Origin: Chloroflexota bacterium
GTDB lineage: Bacteria; Chloroflexota; Anaerolineae; Anaerolineales; Anaerolineaceae
Length of the DNA: 64,000 nucleotides
Direction of reading: 5' to 3'
Assembly: GCA_029561345.1 (NCBI GenBank)
Contig: JAKQJC010000049.1
Coordinates: 1-64,000, forward strand
The notes beneath the pieces were generated by a model that was not told the DNA's origin, did not search any database, and was given only the letters and a program-made list of their open reading frames with translations. Each line of letters begins with the position of its first letter. Positions within the stretch are counted from its first letter, which is position 1. This document shows positions 16,678 through 26,458 of this stretch, piece after piece. Made by a program: the position numbers and the translations under genes.

Positions 16678-17802
16678 TCAGGGCAAAACAGTCCAGGGGC
16701 TGATCCACCCGCCCAGGTAGCGCACTTCAAAATGCAGGTGGGCGCCAAAGGAATTGCCGGTGTTGCCTGAAAAACCGATGCGCTGCCCGCTGGCCACGCT
16801 CTGGCCGCAGGTGGCCACAATGCGGCTGAGATGGGCATAAACCGTCTGGTAACCGTTGGCGTGGTCAATCATCACCATGTTGCCGTAGCCGCCGTAAGAC
16901 CAGCCGGCAAACACCACCACGCCGCTGTCGGCAGCGTAGATGTTGGCGCCTTCACCGGCAGCAATATCGATGGCCAGGTGTCCGGACCAGTAATCGTTGC
17001 CCGAAATGAAGTGATTGTCGGCCGGCCAGACAAACCAGCCGCTGCCGCCGTAGCCGCCCTCATTGGTATCGCAGGCGCCGGGGCCCAGGGTGGTTTTGAG
17101 AACGCCCGCCGGGCCGCGCGGGATGGTCGGGACCACCCACTGCACAAATTCGCGCCAGCCATCTGGGATCATGATATAGGTGCCGGTTTCGATTTTGGGG
17201 TCTGAAAGATCAATTTTATTGCCCGGCCAGGCAACGATGTCGTCCACCTTGGCATGGTAGCGGTCGGCCACCGACTGCAGGGTGTCGCCTTCCTGCCATT
17301 TATAGTAGATACCGGTGGTGGGCGGAATGGTCAGCTTCACGCCCAGGGAGATCATATCAGGGTTGTCATCAAGCTGATCATTGGCCCAAAGGATGGTTTC
17401 TGGGGAAATCTTGTAATCTTGGGCAATGCCGAAGATGGAATCGCCTTTGGAAACCACATGCTCACGGGCTTCAATGACCAGTTCTTCGGTGCTGGTGGCT
17501 TCGGTGTGGGCGTTGGTCTGGCGGATCACCGCATCAATGACGCTTAACGGCGCAAAGCCGGGCAGGGAAATGCCGGCCATTTGCGCTCCTGTTGGATCCG
17601 TTGCCGCAACCTGGGTGGATTCACCGGTTGGGGCTGCAGTGGGCGATTCTTTGCTGGCTTCGGGCCACCAAAGACCGAAGCTGATCATTGCCACTACCAG
17701 TATGATGGTGATCCCCCAGGCTATTCGTTGAAAGCGGACCTCCCTGTCCAATGCGCCCCCCACGCTTTTGGGTTCACTGGATGGAGATTGAGATTCTGTC
17801 AC
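16678..17802 (-). CDS. LysM and M23 domain murein endopeptidase
   Basis: A 374-residue envelope protein: short cytosolic tail, membrane anchor near residues 28-48, and two LysM peptidoglycan-binding repeats (about 112-160, beginning HVVSKGDSIFGIAQ, and 166-213, beginning KWQEGDTLQSVAD). A C-terminal M23 zinc endopeptidase domain has the HLAIDIA and HLHFEV metal motifs. It should cut peptide cross-links of the wall from the outer face of the membrane. The GTG start overlaps the rho stop by four bases, so it is coupled to rho. Confidence 0.93.
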   Translation of the reverse strand: MTESQSPSSEPKSVGGALDREVRFQRIAWGITIILVVAMISFGLWWPEASKESPTAAPTGESTQVAATDPTGAQMAGISLPGFAPLSVIDAVIRQTNAHTEATSTEELVIEAREHVVSKGDSIFGIAQDYKISPETILWANDQLDDNPDMISLGVKLTIPPTTGIYYKWQEGDTLQSVADRYHAKVDDIVAWPGNKIDLSDPKIETGTYIMIPDGWREFVQWVVPTIPRGPAGVLKTTLGPGACDTNEGGYGGSGWFVWPADNHFISGNDYWSGHLAIDIAAGEGANIYAADSGVVVFAGWSYGGYGNMVMIDHANGYQTVYAHLSRIVATCGQSVASGQRIGFSGNTGNSFGAHLHFEVRYLGGWISPWTVLP

Positions 17803-19073
17803 ATATCCTCGTTTAAGTAGTCCAAAAATTCCATGTTGTTGCGATATTTGCTCATGCGCTGCAAAATCGCTTCGGTGGCCACAGCCACATCCATGCCGGC
17901 GCCCTGCGGGGGCTGGCCGATCATCTGCAGATACATGCGGCGCATCAGCCAGACGCGCTGCATCACATCCGGGCCCAGCAGCAGGTCTTCGCGGCGGGTG
18001 GAAGAACGTTCGATATCGATGGCCGGGAAGGTACGGCGTTCCTGCAGGCGGCGGGAAAGGTGCAATTCCATGTTGCCGGTGCCTTTAAACTCTTCATAGA
18101 CCACATCGTCCAGGCGCGAACCGGTATCCACCAGGGCGGTGGCGATGATGGTCAGCGAGCCGCCTTCTTCCAGGTTGCGCGCAGCGCCAAAGAAGCGCTT
18201 GGGCGGGTATAGAGCCGAAGGGTCCATACCGCCGGAAAGGGTGCGGCCGGAGGGGTTGACCACCAGGTTATAGGCGCGCGCCAGGCGGGTGAGTGAATCC
18301 ATCAGGATAACCACGTCGCGGCCGTTTTCCACCAGGCGCTTGGCGCGGTCGAGGGCGATTTCAGCCGTGCGCACATGCGAAGACACCGGCTCATCGAAGG
18401 TGGAGGCCACCACTTCGGCATCCACCGAGCGGTCCATATCAGTCACTTCTTCAGGACGCTCGCCGATGAGCGCCATGATCAGGTGCACATCGGGGTATTT
18501 GGTGGAAATGGAGTTGGCCACCTGCTTGAGGATGGTGGTTTTGCCAGCTTTGGGCGGTGAAACGATGAGACCGCGTTGGCCGCGGCCGATGGGAGCGATG
18601 AGGTTGATAACGCGGGTGGAAAGGGTGTTGCGGTCGGTTTCGAGGTCAAAGCGCTTGTCGGGGAAAATGGGAGTGAGCGATTCAAATTGCGGGCGGGTGC
18701 GCAGATCTTCAACCGGCACGCCGTTGACGCTTTCAACCTTTAAAAGCCCGTAATGGCGCTCTGATTCACGGGGTGGGCGCACATGGCCGATCACCAGGTC
18801 GCCGCTGCGCAGGTCGTAGCGGCGCAGTTGAGCCTGAGAAACGTAAACATCTTCCGGGCCCACCTGGTAATTGGTGCGCAGGAAACCAATGCCTTCGCTC
18901 ATGATCTCAAGCACGCCGCCGCGAATTTCGAGGCCTTCTTTTTCAGCCTCCATCTGGCGGATGCGCAGGATCAGATTTTCTTTTTTCAGGCGGTGAGCAT
19001 TGGTAAGGCCCAGATTTTTACCCATCTGGCGCAGAGCTTCCAGCGGTTCGTTTTCAAGTTTTAATATTTCCAT
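17799..19073 (-). CDS. rho: transcription termination factor Rho
   Basis: Hexameric RNA-dependent ATPase that ends transcription. The 424-residue protein has the N-terminal helical domain, the OB-fold RNA-binding cold-shock domain ([25 protein letters not shown]), the Walker A motif ([13 protein letters not shown]), the Walker B region ([16 protein letters not shown]) and the Q/R-loop segments. ATG at 19073 has a GAGAG ribosome-binding match; the upstream extension is not needed. A long leader of about 165 bases separates it from its promoter. Confidence 0.96.
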   Translation of the reverse strand: MEILKLENEPLEALRQMGKNLGLTNAHRLKKENLILRIRQMEAEKEGLEIRGGVLEIMSEGIGFLRTNYQVGPEDVYVSQAQLRRYDLRSGDLVIGHVRPPRESERHYGLLKVESVNGVPVEDLRTRPQFESLTPIFPDKRFDLETDRNTLSTRVINLIAPIGRGQRGLIVSPPKAGKTTILKQVANSISTKYPDVHLIMALIGERPEEVTDMDRSVDAEVVASTFDEPVSSHVRTAEIALDRAKRLVENGRDVVILMDSLTRLARAYNLVVNPSGRTLSGGMDPSALYPPKRFFGAARNLEEGGSLTIIATALVDTGSRLDDVVYEEFKGTGNMELHLSRRLQERRTFPAIDIERSSTRREDLLLGPDVMQRVWLMRRMYLQMIGQPPQGAGMDVAVATEAILQRMSKYRNNMEFLDYLNEDM

Positions 19074-19242
19074 GTCACTCTCATTGGATAAATTTGATAA
19101 AAAAATAATAACTGACGCAGGCAAACGCCGCCCTTTGCCAGGTTGATCCTATTATTTTGTCAATCTTTTCTGCATATAGGGAATTGAACATCCAGTTAAA
19201 TTGGTTGGGTCGTCAAGAACGGCCGCAACGGTTTGTATAAGA

Positions 19243-19271
19243 ATTATAACAGATAAAAACAGAACTGGCAA
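19243..19271 (-). promoter_or_regulatory. sigma70-type promoter of rho
   Basis: TTGCCA-N17-TATAAT (-35 at 19266-19271, -10 at 19243-19248) just downstream of the fba terminator. It implies a 5' leader of roughly 160 bases before the rho ATG. Confidence 0.7.
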
Positions 19272-19304
19272 CGGCTATTTTTATTTTTTGAAGTTGGGGA
19301 GGAA

Positions 19305-19338
19305 CCTGGTCCCCGGAAGGATCTTTCCGAGGACCAGG
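19305..19338 (-). terminator. intrinsic terminator of fba
   Basis: A 14-bp stem with one mismatch (CCTGGTCC..GGAA / TTCC..GGACCAGG) and a 6-base loop, starting 12 bases after the fba stop codon. Confidence 0.7.
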
Positions 19339-19350
19339 GCATTGCTGAGC

Positions 19351-20304
19351 TTATTTTTTGGCCAGCATGGCGCGGATGGCTTCGAGCTGTCCGGCGCTGC
19401 CGAGCTTGACGTTCTTGGCGGCGATGAATTTGGCGTATTCAGCGATGAATACCTTGCCAACGGGGCGGAAATCGAACTGTTCGGGGTGCTGCATGAAGAA
19501 CTCGCGGTGCACGCGCGTCCACACCAGGCGGCCGTCGGTGTCGATGTTGATCTTGGTCACGCCAAGCTGCGAGGCGCGCAGGAACTGATCGGCATCCACG
19601 CCTTTGGCGCCAGCCAGCTTGCCGCCGGCGGCGTTGATGCGCTCCACTTCTTCCTGCGGAACAGAGCTGCTGCCGTGCATCACCAGGGGGAAGCCAGGGA
19701 GCACTTTCTGGATCTCTGAGAGCACGTCAAAGCGCAGGCTCTGGCTGCCCGAGAACTTGAAGGCGCCGTGGCTGGTGCCGATGGCGACGGCCAGCGAATC
19801 GCAGCCGGAGCGTTCGACAAATTCGCGCGCCTGGGCGGGGTCGGTCAGGTGGGCGCGGTCTTCAGAGACGGCCACGTGTTCTTCCACGCCGCCGAGCTGG
19901 CCCAGTTCAGCTTCCACCACCAGGCCCTTGGCATGGGCGGCTTCGACCACGCGGCGGGTGGTGGCAATGTTGCCTTCGAAATCTTCGTGGCTGGCGTCAA
20001 TCATCACAGAGCTGTAAAAACCGCTGTTGATGCAGTCGTAGCAGGTTTCTTCATCGCCATGATCGAGATGCACGGCGAATATGGCTTCGGGGAAGATTTC
20101 ATCGGCAGTTTTGATGAGGGCTTCGAGCATTTTCTTGTGGGTGTAGGTGCGGGCGCCCTTGCTGAGCTGGATGATAAAAGGCGCCTGGCTTTCCACGTTG
20201 CCGCGGAAGAGGCCCATCACCTGTTCCAGGTTGTTGATGTTATAAGCGCCGATGGCATATTTGCCGTAGGCAGCTTCAAAGAGGGTCTTGGTTGTAACAA
20301 TCAT
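19351..20304 (-). CDS. fba: class II fructose-bisphosphate aldolase
   Basis: Zinc-dependent aldolase interconverting fructose-1,6-bisphosphate with dihydroxyacetone phosphate and glyceraldehyde-3-phosphate. In the 317-residue protein the metal-binding HLDHGD motif, the Glu-rich VEAELGQLGG segment, the AIGTSHGAFKF loop and the phosphate-binding MHGSSSVP and NIDTDGR motifs are all present. A GGAAGGAG ribosome-binding site precedes the ATG. It is set off by terminators on both sides and appears monocistronic. Confidence 0.94.
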   Translation of the reverse strand: MIVTTKTLFEAAYGKYAIGAYNINNLEQVMGLFRGNVESQAPFIIQLSKGARTYTHKKMLEALIKTADEIFPEAIFAVHLDHGDEETCYDCINSGFYSSVMIDASHEDFEGNIATTRRVVEAAHAKGLVVEAELGQLGGVEEHVAVSEDRAHLTDPAQAREFVERSGCDSLAVAIGTSHGAFKFSGSQSLRFDVLSEIQKVLPGFPLVMHGSSSVPQEEVERINAAGGKLAGAKGVDADQFLRASQLGVTKINIDTDGRLVWTRVHREFFMQHPEQFDFRPVGKVFIAEYAKFIAAKNVKLGSAGQLEAIRAMLAKK

Positions 20305-20342
20305 GATAAACTCCTTCCAGATTTTTCAAGATATCATAAAAT

Positions 20343-20371
20343 CAGTCCGGGATTAATATTACCCCGGACTG
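20343..20371 (-). terminator. terminator of the heat-shock operon after prmA
   Basis: A 9-bp perfect stem (CAGTCCGGG / CCCGGACTG) with an AT-rich 11-base loop, followed on the minus strand by ATTTTATG, 14 bases after the prmA stop. Confidence 0.65.
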
Positions 20372-20384
20372 AGAAAATGCGCAA

Positions 20385-21302
20385 CTATGCTTTTCGGCAG
20401 GCCATCGCCACCCAGTCGTTGATCTGGCGGCGTTCCAGCTCTTTCAGGCCGCGGCGGGCGGCGGCGGCCAGCACATCGTCGGCCTGGCGGTCGAGCACGC
20501 CCGAGAAGATGATCACTCCGCCCGGCGCCACCAGGTCGGCCAGGCCGTCATCCAGCAGGCGGATGATGATGGGGGCGAGAATGTTGGCCAGCACCAGCGG
20601 CGCCGCGGTGAGGCTGAACTGGCCGGCTTTCACTTCGGTGACCGAGCCAACGCCCATTTCAATGCCGTCAATGGCGTTGGTTTCGGCGTTTTCAGCGGTG
20701 GAACGCGCGGCCTGCGAGTCGATATCCACCGCCAGGGCGTGGCTGGCGCCCAACTTGCGCGCGGCGATGGAGAGAATGCCCGAACCACAGCCCACATCGA
20801 TCACAGGCTGGCCGGCGGGGGTGTAGGTTTCCAGCAGTTCCAGGCACAGCTGGGTGGTGGGGTGGGTGCCGGTGCCAAAGGCCATGCTGGGATCAATTTT
20901 GATCACCACCCGCTCGGGATAGGTATCTTCGAGCCAGGCAGGCAGCACCAGCAGTTTCTTGCCGATGGGAATGGGGTGGTAGTGCTGTTTCCAGGCGGCC
21001 ATCCAGTCCTGATCATCAATGGTTTTGAATGAAAGGGGCGGCAGCGGCTGGATGCGCCCGAGGTACCACAGGCCTTCTTCCACCTGCTGACGGCGGGTTT
21101 CAAGCTGGTCATCAATGGCCAGGTAGCCAAACACGCGCACCGGCCCGTAGGCTGTGCCTTCATCTTCTTCATCATTAAATTTAACGTCGCTTTCAATCAC
21201 CACCCCGTTGGTGGTGTAGCGCGCCAACACATCAGCCACGGCTTCGGCCAGTTCGCCATCCACCGTCAGGGAAACTTCCAACCAGCGGGCTTGATTATCC
21301 AC
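20385..21302 (-). CDS. prmA: ribosomal protein L11 methyltransferase PrmA
   Basis: SAM-dependent enzyme that trimethylates ribosomal protein L11. The 305-residue protein has the N-terminal substrate domain, the central linker [13 protein letters not shown], motif I ([15 protein letters not shown]) and the catalytic-domain motif [11 protein letters not shown], which matches the PrmA NxL pattern. The start is GTG at 21302 and overlaps the end of dnaJ, so it is translated from the heat-shock operon. Placement of prmA after dnaJ is common in several bacterial phyla. Confidence 0.94.
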   Translation of the reverse strand: MDNQARWLEVSLTVDGELAEAVADVLARYTTNGVVIESDVKFNDEEDEGTAYGPVRVFGYLAIDDQLETRRQQVEEGLWYLGRIQPLPPLSFKTIDDQDWMAAWKQHYHPIPIGKKLLVLPAWLEDTYPERVVIKIDPSMAFGTGTHPTTQLCLELLETYTPAGQPVIDVGCGSGILSIAARKLGASHALAVDIDSQAARSTAENAETNAIDGIEMGVGSVTEVKAGQFSLTAAPLVLANILAPIIIRLLDDGLADLVAPGGVIIFSGVLDRQADDVLAAAARRGLKELERRQINDWVAMACRKA

Positions 21303-22425
21303 CTAACACATCCTTTAACATATCCACAAAACTGCGCTCCTGGGGTTTGACGCTGCTGCCCAGGGTTTTACCAAGCTGTTCAATCAGCTTGCGCTGGTCG
21401 TTGGAGAGCTTGGTGGGAACTTCCACATTGATCACCACAATTTGATCGCCGCGGCCGGTGCTGCGCAGGCGCGGCACGCCTTTGCCCTTGATGGTGAAGA
21501 CCTTTCCCGGCTGGGTGCCCGGGGGAATTTTCAGACGGGTGGGGCCGTCGATGGTGGGCACTTCCACTTCATCGCCGAGGGCGGCCTGGGCAAAGTTGAT
21601 GTTCAGATCGAGCAGAATGTCGTTTTGCTTGCGGCGGAAGTACTTGTGGCTTTCAATTTCAAATTCCACATAAAGGTTGCCGTTGGGGCCGCCCGCAGCC
21701 CCGGGTTGGCCTTCGCCGGCCAGGCGGATCTGTGTATCGCGGTCGATGCCGGCCGGCACCACCACCACTTTTTTAATGGTGCGGCGTTCCAGCCCGCGCC
21801 CGCGGCAGGTTTTGCAGGGGGTGTTGATCACTTCGCCCTGGCCGTGACAGGCCGGGCAGGTGGTCACCTGCACCATTGAGCCGAGGAAGGTCTGCCGCAC
21901 CTGGCGCACTTCACCGCGGCCGTCGCAGGTGGTGCATTTGGTTTTGCTGGTGCCGGGTTCGGCACCGCTGCCGCGGCAGCTGGAGCACACGTCATCGCGG
22001 GTGATTTCGACCTGCTTTTCAGCGCCAAACACCGCTTCTTCAAAGGTGAGGTGCACGCGGGTGCCAATATCTTCACCGCGGCGCGGCGCATTGCGCGAAC
22101 GGGCGCGTCCGCCCATCCCCCCCATGCTGCCCATGCCAAAAAGCTCTCCGAGGATGTCGGAAAGATCGACGGTGGAGAAATCGGGGGCGGCGCCGCCAGC
22201 CCCGTTCACCCCGGCAAAACCGTAACGGTCATAGGCCGGGCGCTTTTCAGGGTCTGAAAGCACTGCATAGGCTTCGTTGATTTCTTTGAATTTTTCTTCC
22301 GCTTCCGGCGATTTATTGACATCGGGGTGAAACTGGCGCGCCAGGCGGCGGAAAGCCGATTTCAAATCATCGGGAGTGGCGCTGCGGTCAACGCCAAGAA
22401 CTTCGTAATAGTCTCTTTGGGCCAT
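21295..22425 (-). CDS. dnaJ: chaperone DnaJ
   Basis: Hsp40 co-chaperone that stimulates DnaK ATPase and delivers substrates. The 376-residue protein has the J domain with its HPD motif (RQFHPDVN) and a Gly-rich linker with [10 protein letters not shown]. Four zinc-binding repeats follow ([32 protein letters not shown]), then the C-terminal substrate-binding and dimerisation regions. It lies 62 bases after dnaK with a strong hairpin in between. Confidence 0.97.
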   Translation of the reverse strand: MAQRDYYEVLGVDRSATPDDLKSAFRRLARQFHPDVNKSPEAEEKFKEINEAYAVLSDPEKRPAYDRYGFAGVNGAGGAAPDFSTVDLSDILGELFGMGSMGGMGGRARSRNAPRRGEDIGTRVHLTFEEAVFGAEKQVEITRDDVCSSCRGSGAEPGTSKTKCTTCDGRGEVRQVRQTFLGSMVQVTTCPACHGQGEVINTPCKTCRGRGLERRTIKKVVVVPAGIDRDTQIRLAGEGQPGAAGGPNGNLYVEFEIESHKYFRRKQNDILLDLNINFAQAALGDEVEVPTIDGPTRLKIPPGTQPGKVFTIKGKGVPRLRSTGRGDQIVVINVEVPTKLSNDQRKLIEQLGKTLGSSVKPQERSFVDMLKDVLGG

Positions 22426-22450
22426 TTAAACGTCCCATTCCATCTTTTTT

Positions 22451-22476
22451 GGCCCTGAGGGGAAACCCTCAGGGCC
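22451..22476 (-). promoter_or_regulatory. dnaK-dnaJ intercistronic hairpin
   Basis: A perfect 11-bp stem (GGCCCTGAGGG / CCCTCAGGGCC) with a 4-base loop in the 62-base gap between dnaK and dnaJ. On the transcribed strand it is followed by A residues, not U, so it is unlikely to be a full terminator. An mRNA-stability or processing element is more probable. Confidence 0.6.
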
Positions 22477-22487
22477 TTTGATTGTGA

Positions 22488-24371
22488 TTAAACCTGCTTG
22501 AATTCCCCATCGATGACCTCTTCTCCGCCGGGAGCGGCGGAAGAGGGGCCGGGCTGCTGGGGCTGTTCAGGCTGCTGATAGACGCTGGAGCCAATGGATT
22601 GAATCACCTGGCCCAGCTCATCGGTGGCTTTGCGAATGGCTTCGATATCTTCGGTTTTGGCGGTTTCGCGCAGCTTGCTGGCGGCGGCTTCAACCTTGCT
22701 CTTCACATCGCCGGGCACTTTATCGCCCAGGTCGCGCAGGGCCTTCTCGGCCGTGTAGATGAGGTTGTCGGCGTGGTTGCGCACTTCGATCAGCTCTTTG
22801 CGATGTTTGTCATCATCGGCATGTGCTTCAGCCTCACGGCGCATGCGGTCCACTTCCGCTTCAGAAAGGCCGGATGAGGCGGTGATGGTGATGTGCTGCA
22901 TGCGGTTGGTGGCTTTATCCTGGGCGGTGACTTTCAGGATGCCGTTGGCGTCAATATCGAAGGTGACTTCAATTTGCGGGATGCCGCGCGGAGCCGGGGG
23001 AATGCCGTCGAGGATGAATTTGCCCAGCGATTTGTTGTCGGCAGCCAGGGGGCGCTCGCCCTGCAGCACATGGATTTCAACCTGGGTCTGGCTGTCAGAG
23101 GCGGTGGAGAACACCTGGCTCTTGCGGGTGGGAATGGTGGTGTTGCGTTCGATGAGCGGGGTGGAAACGCCGCCCAGGGTTTCGACGGAGAGGGTCAGGG
23201 GGGTCACGTCGAGCAGGAGAATATCCTTCACCTCGCCGCCCAAAACACCGCCCTGGATGGCAGCGCCGATGGCCACCACCTCGTCGGGGTTCACGCCCTT
23301 GTGGGGTTCTTTGCCAAATTCGCGGCGCACCACCTCTTGCACGGCGGGCATGCGGGTCATGCCGCCCACCATCACCACTTCGTTAACATCGCTGTTCTTC
23401 ATGCCGGCATCGGCCAGGGCGCGGCGCACAGGTTCCATGCTGTGCTGCACCAGGTCGCCGGTGAGCTGCTCGAGGCGGGCACGGGTGAGGGTCATCACCA
23501 GGTGCTTGGGGCCCGAGGCGTCGGCGGTGATGTAGGGCAGGTTGATTTCGGCCTGCATCACACTCGAAAGCTCAATTTTGGCCTTTTCAGAGGCTTCCTT
23601 CAGTCGCTGGAGAGCCTGGCGGTCCTTGCGCAGGTCGATGTTGTTTTCTTTCTGGAATTCCTGAGCCAGGTAGTCAATGATGCGCAGGTCAAAATCATCG
23701 CCGCCGAGGAAGGTGTCGCCGGAGGTGGAACGCACCTGAAAGACGCCTTCGCCCACGTCGAGGACGGAAATATCGAAGGTGCCGCCGCCCAGGTCGTAGA
23801 CCGCAATGACTTCGTTTTTCTTCTTATCCAGGCCGTAGGCCAGGGAAGAGGCGGTCGGTTCGTTGATGATGCGCAGCACTTCCAGGCCGGCGATCTTGCC
23901 GGCGTCTTTGGTGGCGTTGCGCTGGGCGTCGTTGAAATAGGCCGGCACAGTGATGACGGCCTGGGTGACCGGTTCGCCAAGGTAGGCTTCCGCATCCGCT
24001 TTCAGTTTGGCCAGAATCATGGCCGAAATTTCGGGCGGAGAATATTCCTTGCCGTCCAGCACCACGCGCACATCGCCGTTGGGGGCGCGGGTGACCTTGT
24101 AAGGCATGCGGCTGATGGTGCGCTGCACTTCGGGGTCGTCATATTTGCGGCCCATGAAGCGTTTGATGGAGAAAATGGTGTTTTCGGGGTTCACCACGGC
24201 CTGGTTGCGGGCCACACGCCCGACCAGCCGCTCGTGATTTTTGTTAACCGCCACCACCGACGGCACCAGGCGTTCGCCTTCCGCCGAAGGGATCACCACA
24301 GGTTCCCCCCCCAGCATCACCGCCACGACAGAGTTGGTTGTTCCAAGATCAATACCGATGACTTTGCCCAT
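22488..24371 (-). CDS. dnaK: chaperone DnaK (Hsp70)
   Basis: ATP-driven Hsp70. The 627-residue protein has the phosphate-1 loop [13 protein letters not shown] at the N-terminus, the phosphate-2 motif ([15 protein letters not shown]) and the adenosine motif ([14 protein letters not shown]). The substrate-binding domain begins after the linker [13 protein letters not shown]. The C-terminus ends [11 protein letters not shown], close to the usual acidic tail. It follows grpE by 13 bases. Confidence 0.98.
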   Translation of the reverse strand: MGKVIGIDLGTTNSVVAVMLGGEPVVIPSAEGERLVPSVVAVNKNHERLVGRVARNQAVVNPENTIFSIKRFMGRKYDDPEVQRTISRMPYKVTRAPNGDVRVVLDGKEYSPPEISAMILAKLKADAEAYLGEPVTQAVITVPAYFNDAQRNATKDAGKIAGLEVLRIINEPTASSLAYGLDKKKNEVIAVYDLGGGTFDISVLDVGEGVFQVRSTSGDTFLGGDDFDLRIIDYLAQEFQKENNIDLRKDRQALQRLKEASEKAKIELSSVMQAEINLPYITADASGPKHLVMTLTRARLEQLTGDLVQHSMEPVRRALADAGMKNSDVNEVVMVGGMTRMPAVQEVVRREFGKEPHKGVNPDEVVAIGAAIQGGVLGGEVKDILLLDVTPLTLSVETLGGVSTPLIERNTTIPTRKSQVFSTASDSQTQVEIHVLQGERPLAADNKSLGKFILDGIPPAPRGIPQIEVTFDIDANGILKVTAQDKATNRMQHITITASSGLSEAEVDRMRREAEAHADDDKHRKELIEVRNHADNLIYTAEKALRDLGDKVPGDVKSKVEAAASKLRETAKTEDIEAIRKATDELGQVIQSIGSSVYQQPEQPQQPGPSSAAPGGEEVIDGEFKQV

Positions 24372-24384
24372 GAAATAATGCCTC

Positions 24385-24972
24385 CTATGCCGCTACCCGC
24401 ACCATCGCCGGGCGGACGATCCGGTCGCCGAGCTGGTAGCCAGATTGAACAACTTCGATGATTTGACCGCTCTCAAATGAAGAGCCGGGTTCCTGGGTGA
24501 TGGCTTCATGCCGGTTGGGATCAAAATATTCTCCGGCTTCGCCGAACCGCTGGATGCCCTCGCTTTCGATGAGGGTCATCAGCTTGCGGTAGATCAATTC
24601 AATGCCGTCTGCCCAGGCAGCGCCGTCGCCGCCAGCCGGGCGGTTTTTCAGGGCGCGGTCCAGGTCATCCAGAATGACCAGGTATTTGCGCACCACGCTG
24701 ATGGTGGCGCTCTGCTGGTTCATCACCGCATCACGCTCTATGCGCCGCTTGTAATTGTTGAAATCGGCGCGTTCGCGCTGCCAGCCTTCAAAATATTCAT
24801 TGGATTTGTTGAGCGCTTCAGACATGGTTTTTTGCAGTTCATCGTATTCTTCCATGCTCAACGCCACCATGGGCTTTTGCTCTGCGGGGGCTGGTTCAGA
24901 GGCCGGGACCTGATTTTCAGAGTCGGGCTGCGGGGTCTCGGGGGTGGTTGGAATCACTTTTTTGCGGGTCAC
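24385..24972 (-). CDS. grpE: nucleotide exchange factor GrpE
   Basis: Releases ADP from DnaK. The 195-residue protein has an acidic, proline-rich N-terminal tail, a long helix ([15 protein letters not shown]) and the beta domain with FDPNRHEAI and [14 protein letters not shown]. The start is GTG at 24972 with a strong AGGAGG ribosome-binding site. It follows hrcA by 15 bases. Confidence 0.95.
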   Translation of the reverse strand: MTRKKVIPTTPETPQPDSENQVPASEPAPAEQKPMVALSMEEYDELQKTMSEALNKSNEYFEGWQRERADFNNYKRRIERDAVMNQQSATISVVRKYLVILDDLDRALKNRPAGGDGAAWADGIELIYRKLMTLIESEGIQRFGEAGEYFDPNRHEAITQEPGSSFESGQIIEVVQSGYQLGDRIVRPAMVRVAA

Positions 24973-24987
24973 TAAATCCTCCTGAAA

Positions 24988-26022
24988 TCAATCCACCAGC
25001 GTTTCCGACATCAGGTCGCTCAGCAGCGCCGAGATGAAACGCACGGTGGAAATGGTATGGCCGTAAGACATGCGCATGGGGCCCAGAACGCCCAGGGTGC
25101 CGGTGGCAAAGCCGGGCAGTCCGTAGCGCGCCAGCACCACGGAACACTGGCGCAGTTCGTCCCAGGTGCCTTCGCCGCCGATGAGCACCTGCACGCCGCC
25201 GGGTGAAATGGTCATCACCGTGCGCGAGAGCAGGTTATCGAGCAGCGAGCGCTCTTCCAGCAGGCGCAGGGCGCGCCGCGCATCTTCAGAACCAGAAAAT
25301 TCGGGCTCGGCCAGCACGTTGGTCAGGCCGTCAAGGTATACATCGCCGGTGGCGAAGCGGTCGGTGCGGCTCATCTGCCCCATCACCACATCCAGCACGT
25401 CCTTTTCCAGGGCATCGCTCTGAGCAAGGATGGCGCGGATGCCCTCTGCATCGAGGTTCTGGCAAACCTGGGTGAGGTGGGCCGCCACGGCGGAAAGCTG
25501 CTCTTGCGAGACAGGCTCGGCCAGGGTGATGATTTGCTGCTGGATGTCGCCGCCCACCAGCACCAGCACCAGCAGCACCTGGCGCCCGCGCGTGGCAATC
25601 AGCTCAAGGTGCTTGAAGCGGGCCTGTTCGGGGTGGGGCGCGGTGACCAGTGAGGCGGCGCGCGATTGGTAAGCCAGCACCGAGGCAGCCAGGCGCAGCC
25701 ACTGTTCCACGTCTTGCCGCGATTGGTAAAACTGGTGGGTGATGGTGCGCCGGGTGTTTTCGGGCAGATCGCTGCGCTGGGCCAGGTTGCCGACGAAATA
25801 ACGGTAGCCTTCTTCGGTGGGCGAGCGGCCCGCCGAGGTGTGCGGCTGGCGCAGGTAGCCCATTTCGGTGAGGGCTGACATTTCGTTGCGCACCGTGGCC
25901 GAACTCATATCCAGCTTGAAGCGCTCCACCAGGTATTGCGAACCAATCGGCTGGGCCGATTTGATGTACTCGTGGATCACCAGAGTCAGGATGAGTTTTT
26001 GGCGGTCGGTTAAGTCGTTCAT
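24988..26022 (-). CDS. hrcA: heat-inducible transcription repressor HrcA
   Basis: Repressor of class I heat-shock genes that binds CIRCE and needs GroEL for activity in known systems. The 344-residue protein has the N-terminal winged helix (LTDRQKLILTLVIHEY, GSQYLVERFKLDMSSATVRNEM, HTSAGRSPTEEGYRYFV) followed by the GAF-like dimerisation domain (VLIGGEGTWDELRQCSVV). It is first in the hrcA-grpE-dnaK-dnaJ-prmA operon and has CIRCE directly upstream, so it should autoregulate. Confidence 0.97.
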   Translation of the reverse strand: MNDLTDRQKLILTLVIHEYIKSAQPIGSQYLVERFKLDMSSATVRNEMSALTEMGYLRQPHTSAGRSPTEEGYRYFVGNLAQRSDLPENTRRTITHQFYQSRQDVEQWLRLAASVLAYQSRAASLVTAPHPEQARFKHLELIATRGRQVLLVLVLVGGDIQQQIITLAEPVSQEQLSAVAAHLTQVCQNLDAEGIRAILAQSDALEKDVLDVVMGQMSRTDRFATGDVYLDGLTNVLAEPEFSGSEDARRALRLLEERSLLDNLLSRTVMTISPGGVQVLIGGEGTWDELRQCSVVLARYGLPGFATGTLGVLGPMRMSYGHTISTVRFISALLSDLMSETLVD

Positions 26023-26042
26023 GGCGGGTCTGTTCCTTTATT

Positions 26043-26069
26043 TTAGCACTCTCCATGTGAGAGTGCTAA
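26043..26069 (-). promoter_or_regulatory. CIRCE operator
   Basis: Exact consensus inverted repeat TTAGCACTC-N9-GAGTGCTAA, 21 bases before the hrcA ATG and just downstream of the promoter. It is the HrcA-binding site. Confidence 0.98.
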
Positions 26070-26082
26070 AATACTGATAATT

Positions 26083-26111
26083 ATGATACCATGCCTGCCA
26101 GACAGAGTCAA
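26083..26111 (-). promoter_or_regulatory. sigma70-type promoter of the hrcA operon
   Basis: TTGACT-N17-TATCAT on the minus strand, -35 at 26106-26111 and -10 at 26083-26088. The CIRCE element covers the early transcribed region. Confidence 0.8.
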
Positions 26112-26411
26112 GTAAAGGCGGATTAATATTAACCTTCTTCAAATAATCGTAAAGGGATGATTTGGCGATAATAGGCAAGGTCGATCGTTACTGCTCGCGC
26201 TGAGTTCAGAAGGGCCAGCCAGGCCGCTCCCTGCGCCCTTGCCTTCGCGAAGCGAATGCCAGCCCTCTTGCCCTCGCCGAGGGCGCAGGAGGGTCGAGGC
26301 CAGCGTGAAAGCGCTGCAGAGGATGCCCGCTCCCTGAGGTTGCCGAAGCGAGCGGTTTAGCTGGCTTTTCAGAGCCCTGCCTGAGCAGTTTGACAATGCC
26401 ACATTATAAAA
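26112..26411. other. structured intergenic region
   Basis: Between the hrcA promoter and the VIT/VWA terminator. No credible gene: an 87-codon minus-strand frame across it has no ribosome-binding site and no protein-like composition. It contains a long inverted repeat (26227-26238 with 26281-26291, 11 pairs and one bulge), an inner TTCGCGAA palindrome, and one copy of the intergenic 12-mer CCGCTCCCTGAG (26327-26338). Confidence 0.5.
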
Positions 26412-26441
26412 GCCCCGTGAGAAGAGGGATTCTCACGGGGC
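26412..26441 (-). terminator. intrinsic terminator of the VIT/VWA gene
   Basis: A perfect 12-bp stem (GCCCCGTGAGAA / TTCTCACGGGGC) with a 6-base loop, followed on the minus strand by TTTTATAAT, 17 bases after the stop codon. Confidence 0.85.
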
Positions 26442-26458
26442 AAGGGAACAAAGAGCGC

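Noticed and set aside
22893-24461. 522-codon plus-strand frame opposite dnaK
   Set aside because: Antisense of a highly conserved gene; composition is typical of reverse-complement reading at high GC.
26139-26402. 87-codon minus-strand frame in the hrcA-VIT/VWA gap
   Set aside because: No Shine-Dalgarno motif, no hydrophobic or domain pattern, and it overlaps inverted repeats; treated as non-coding.
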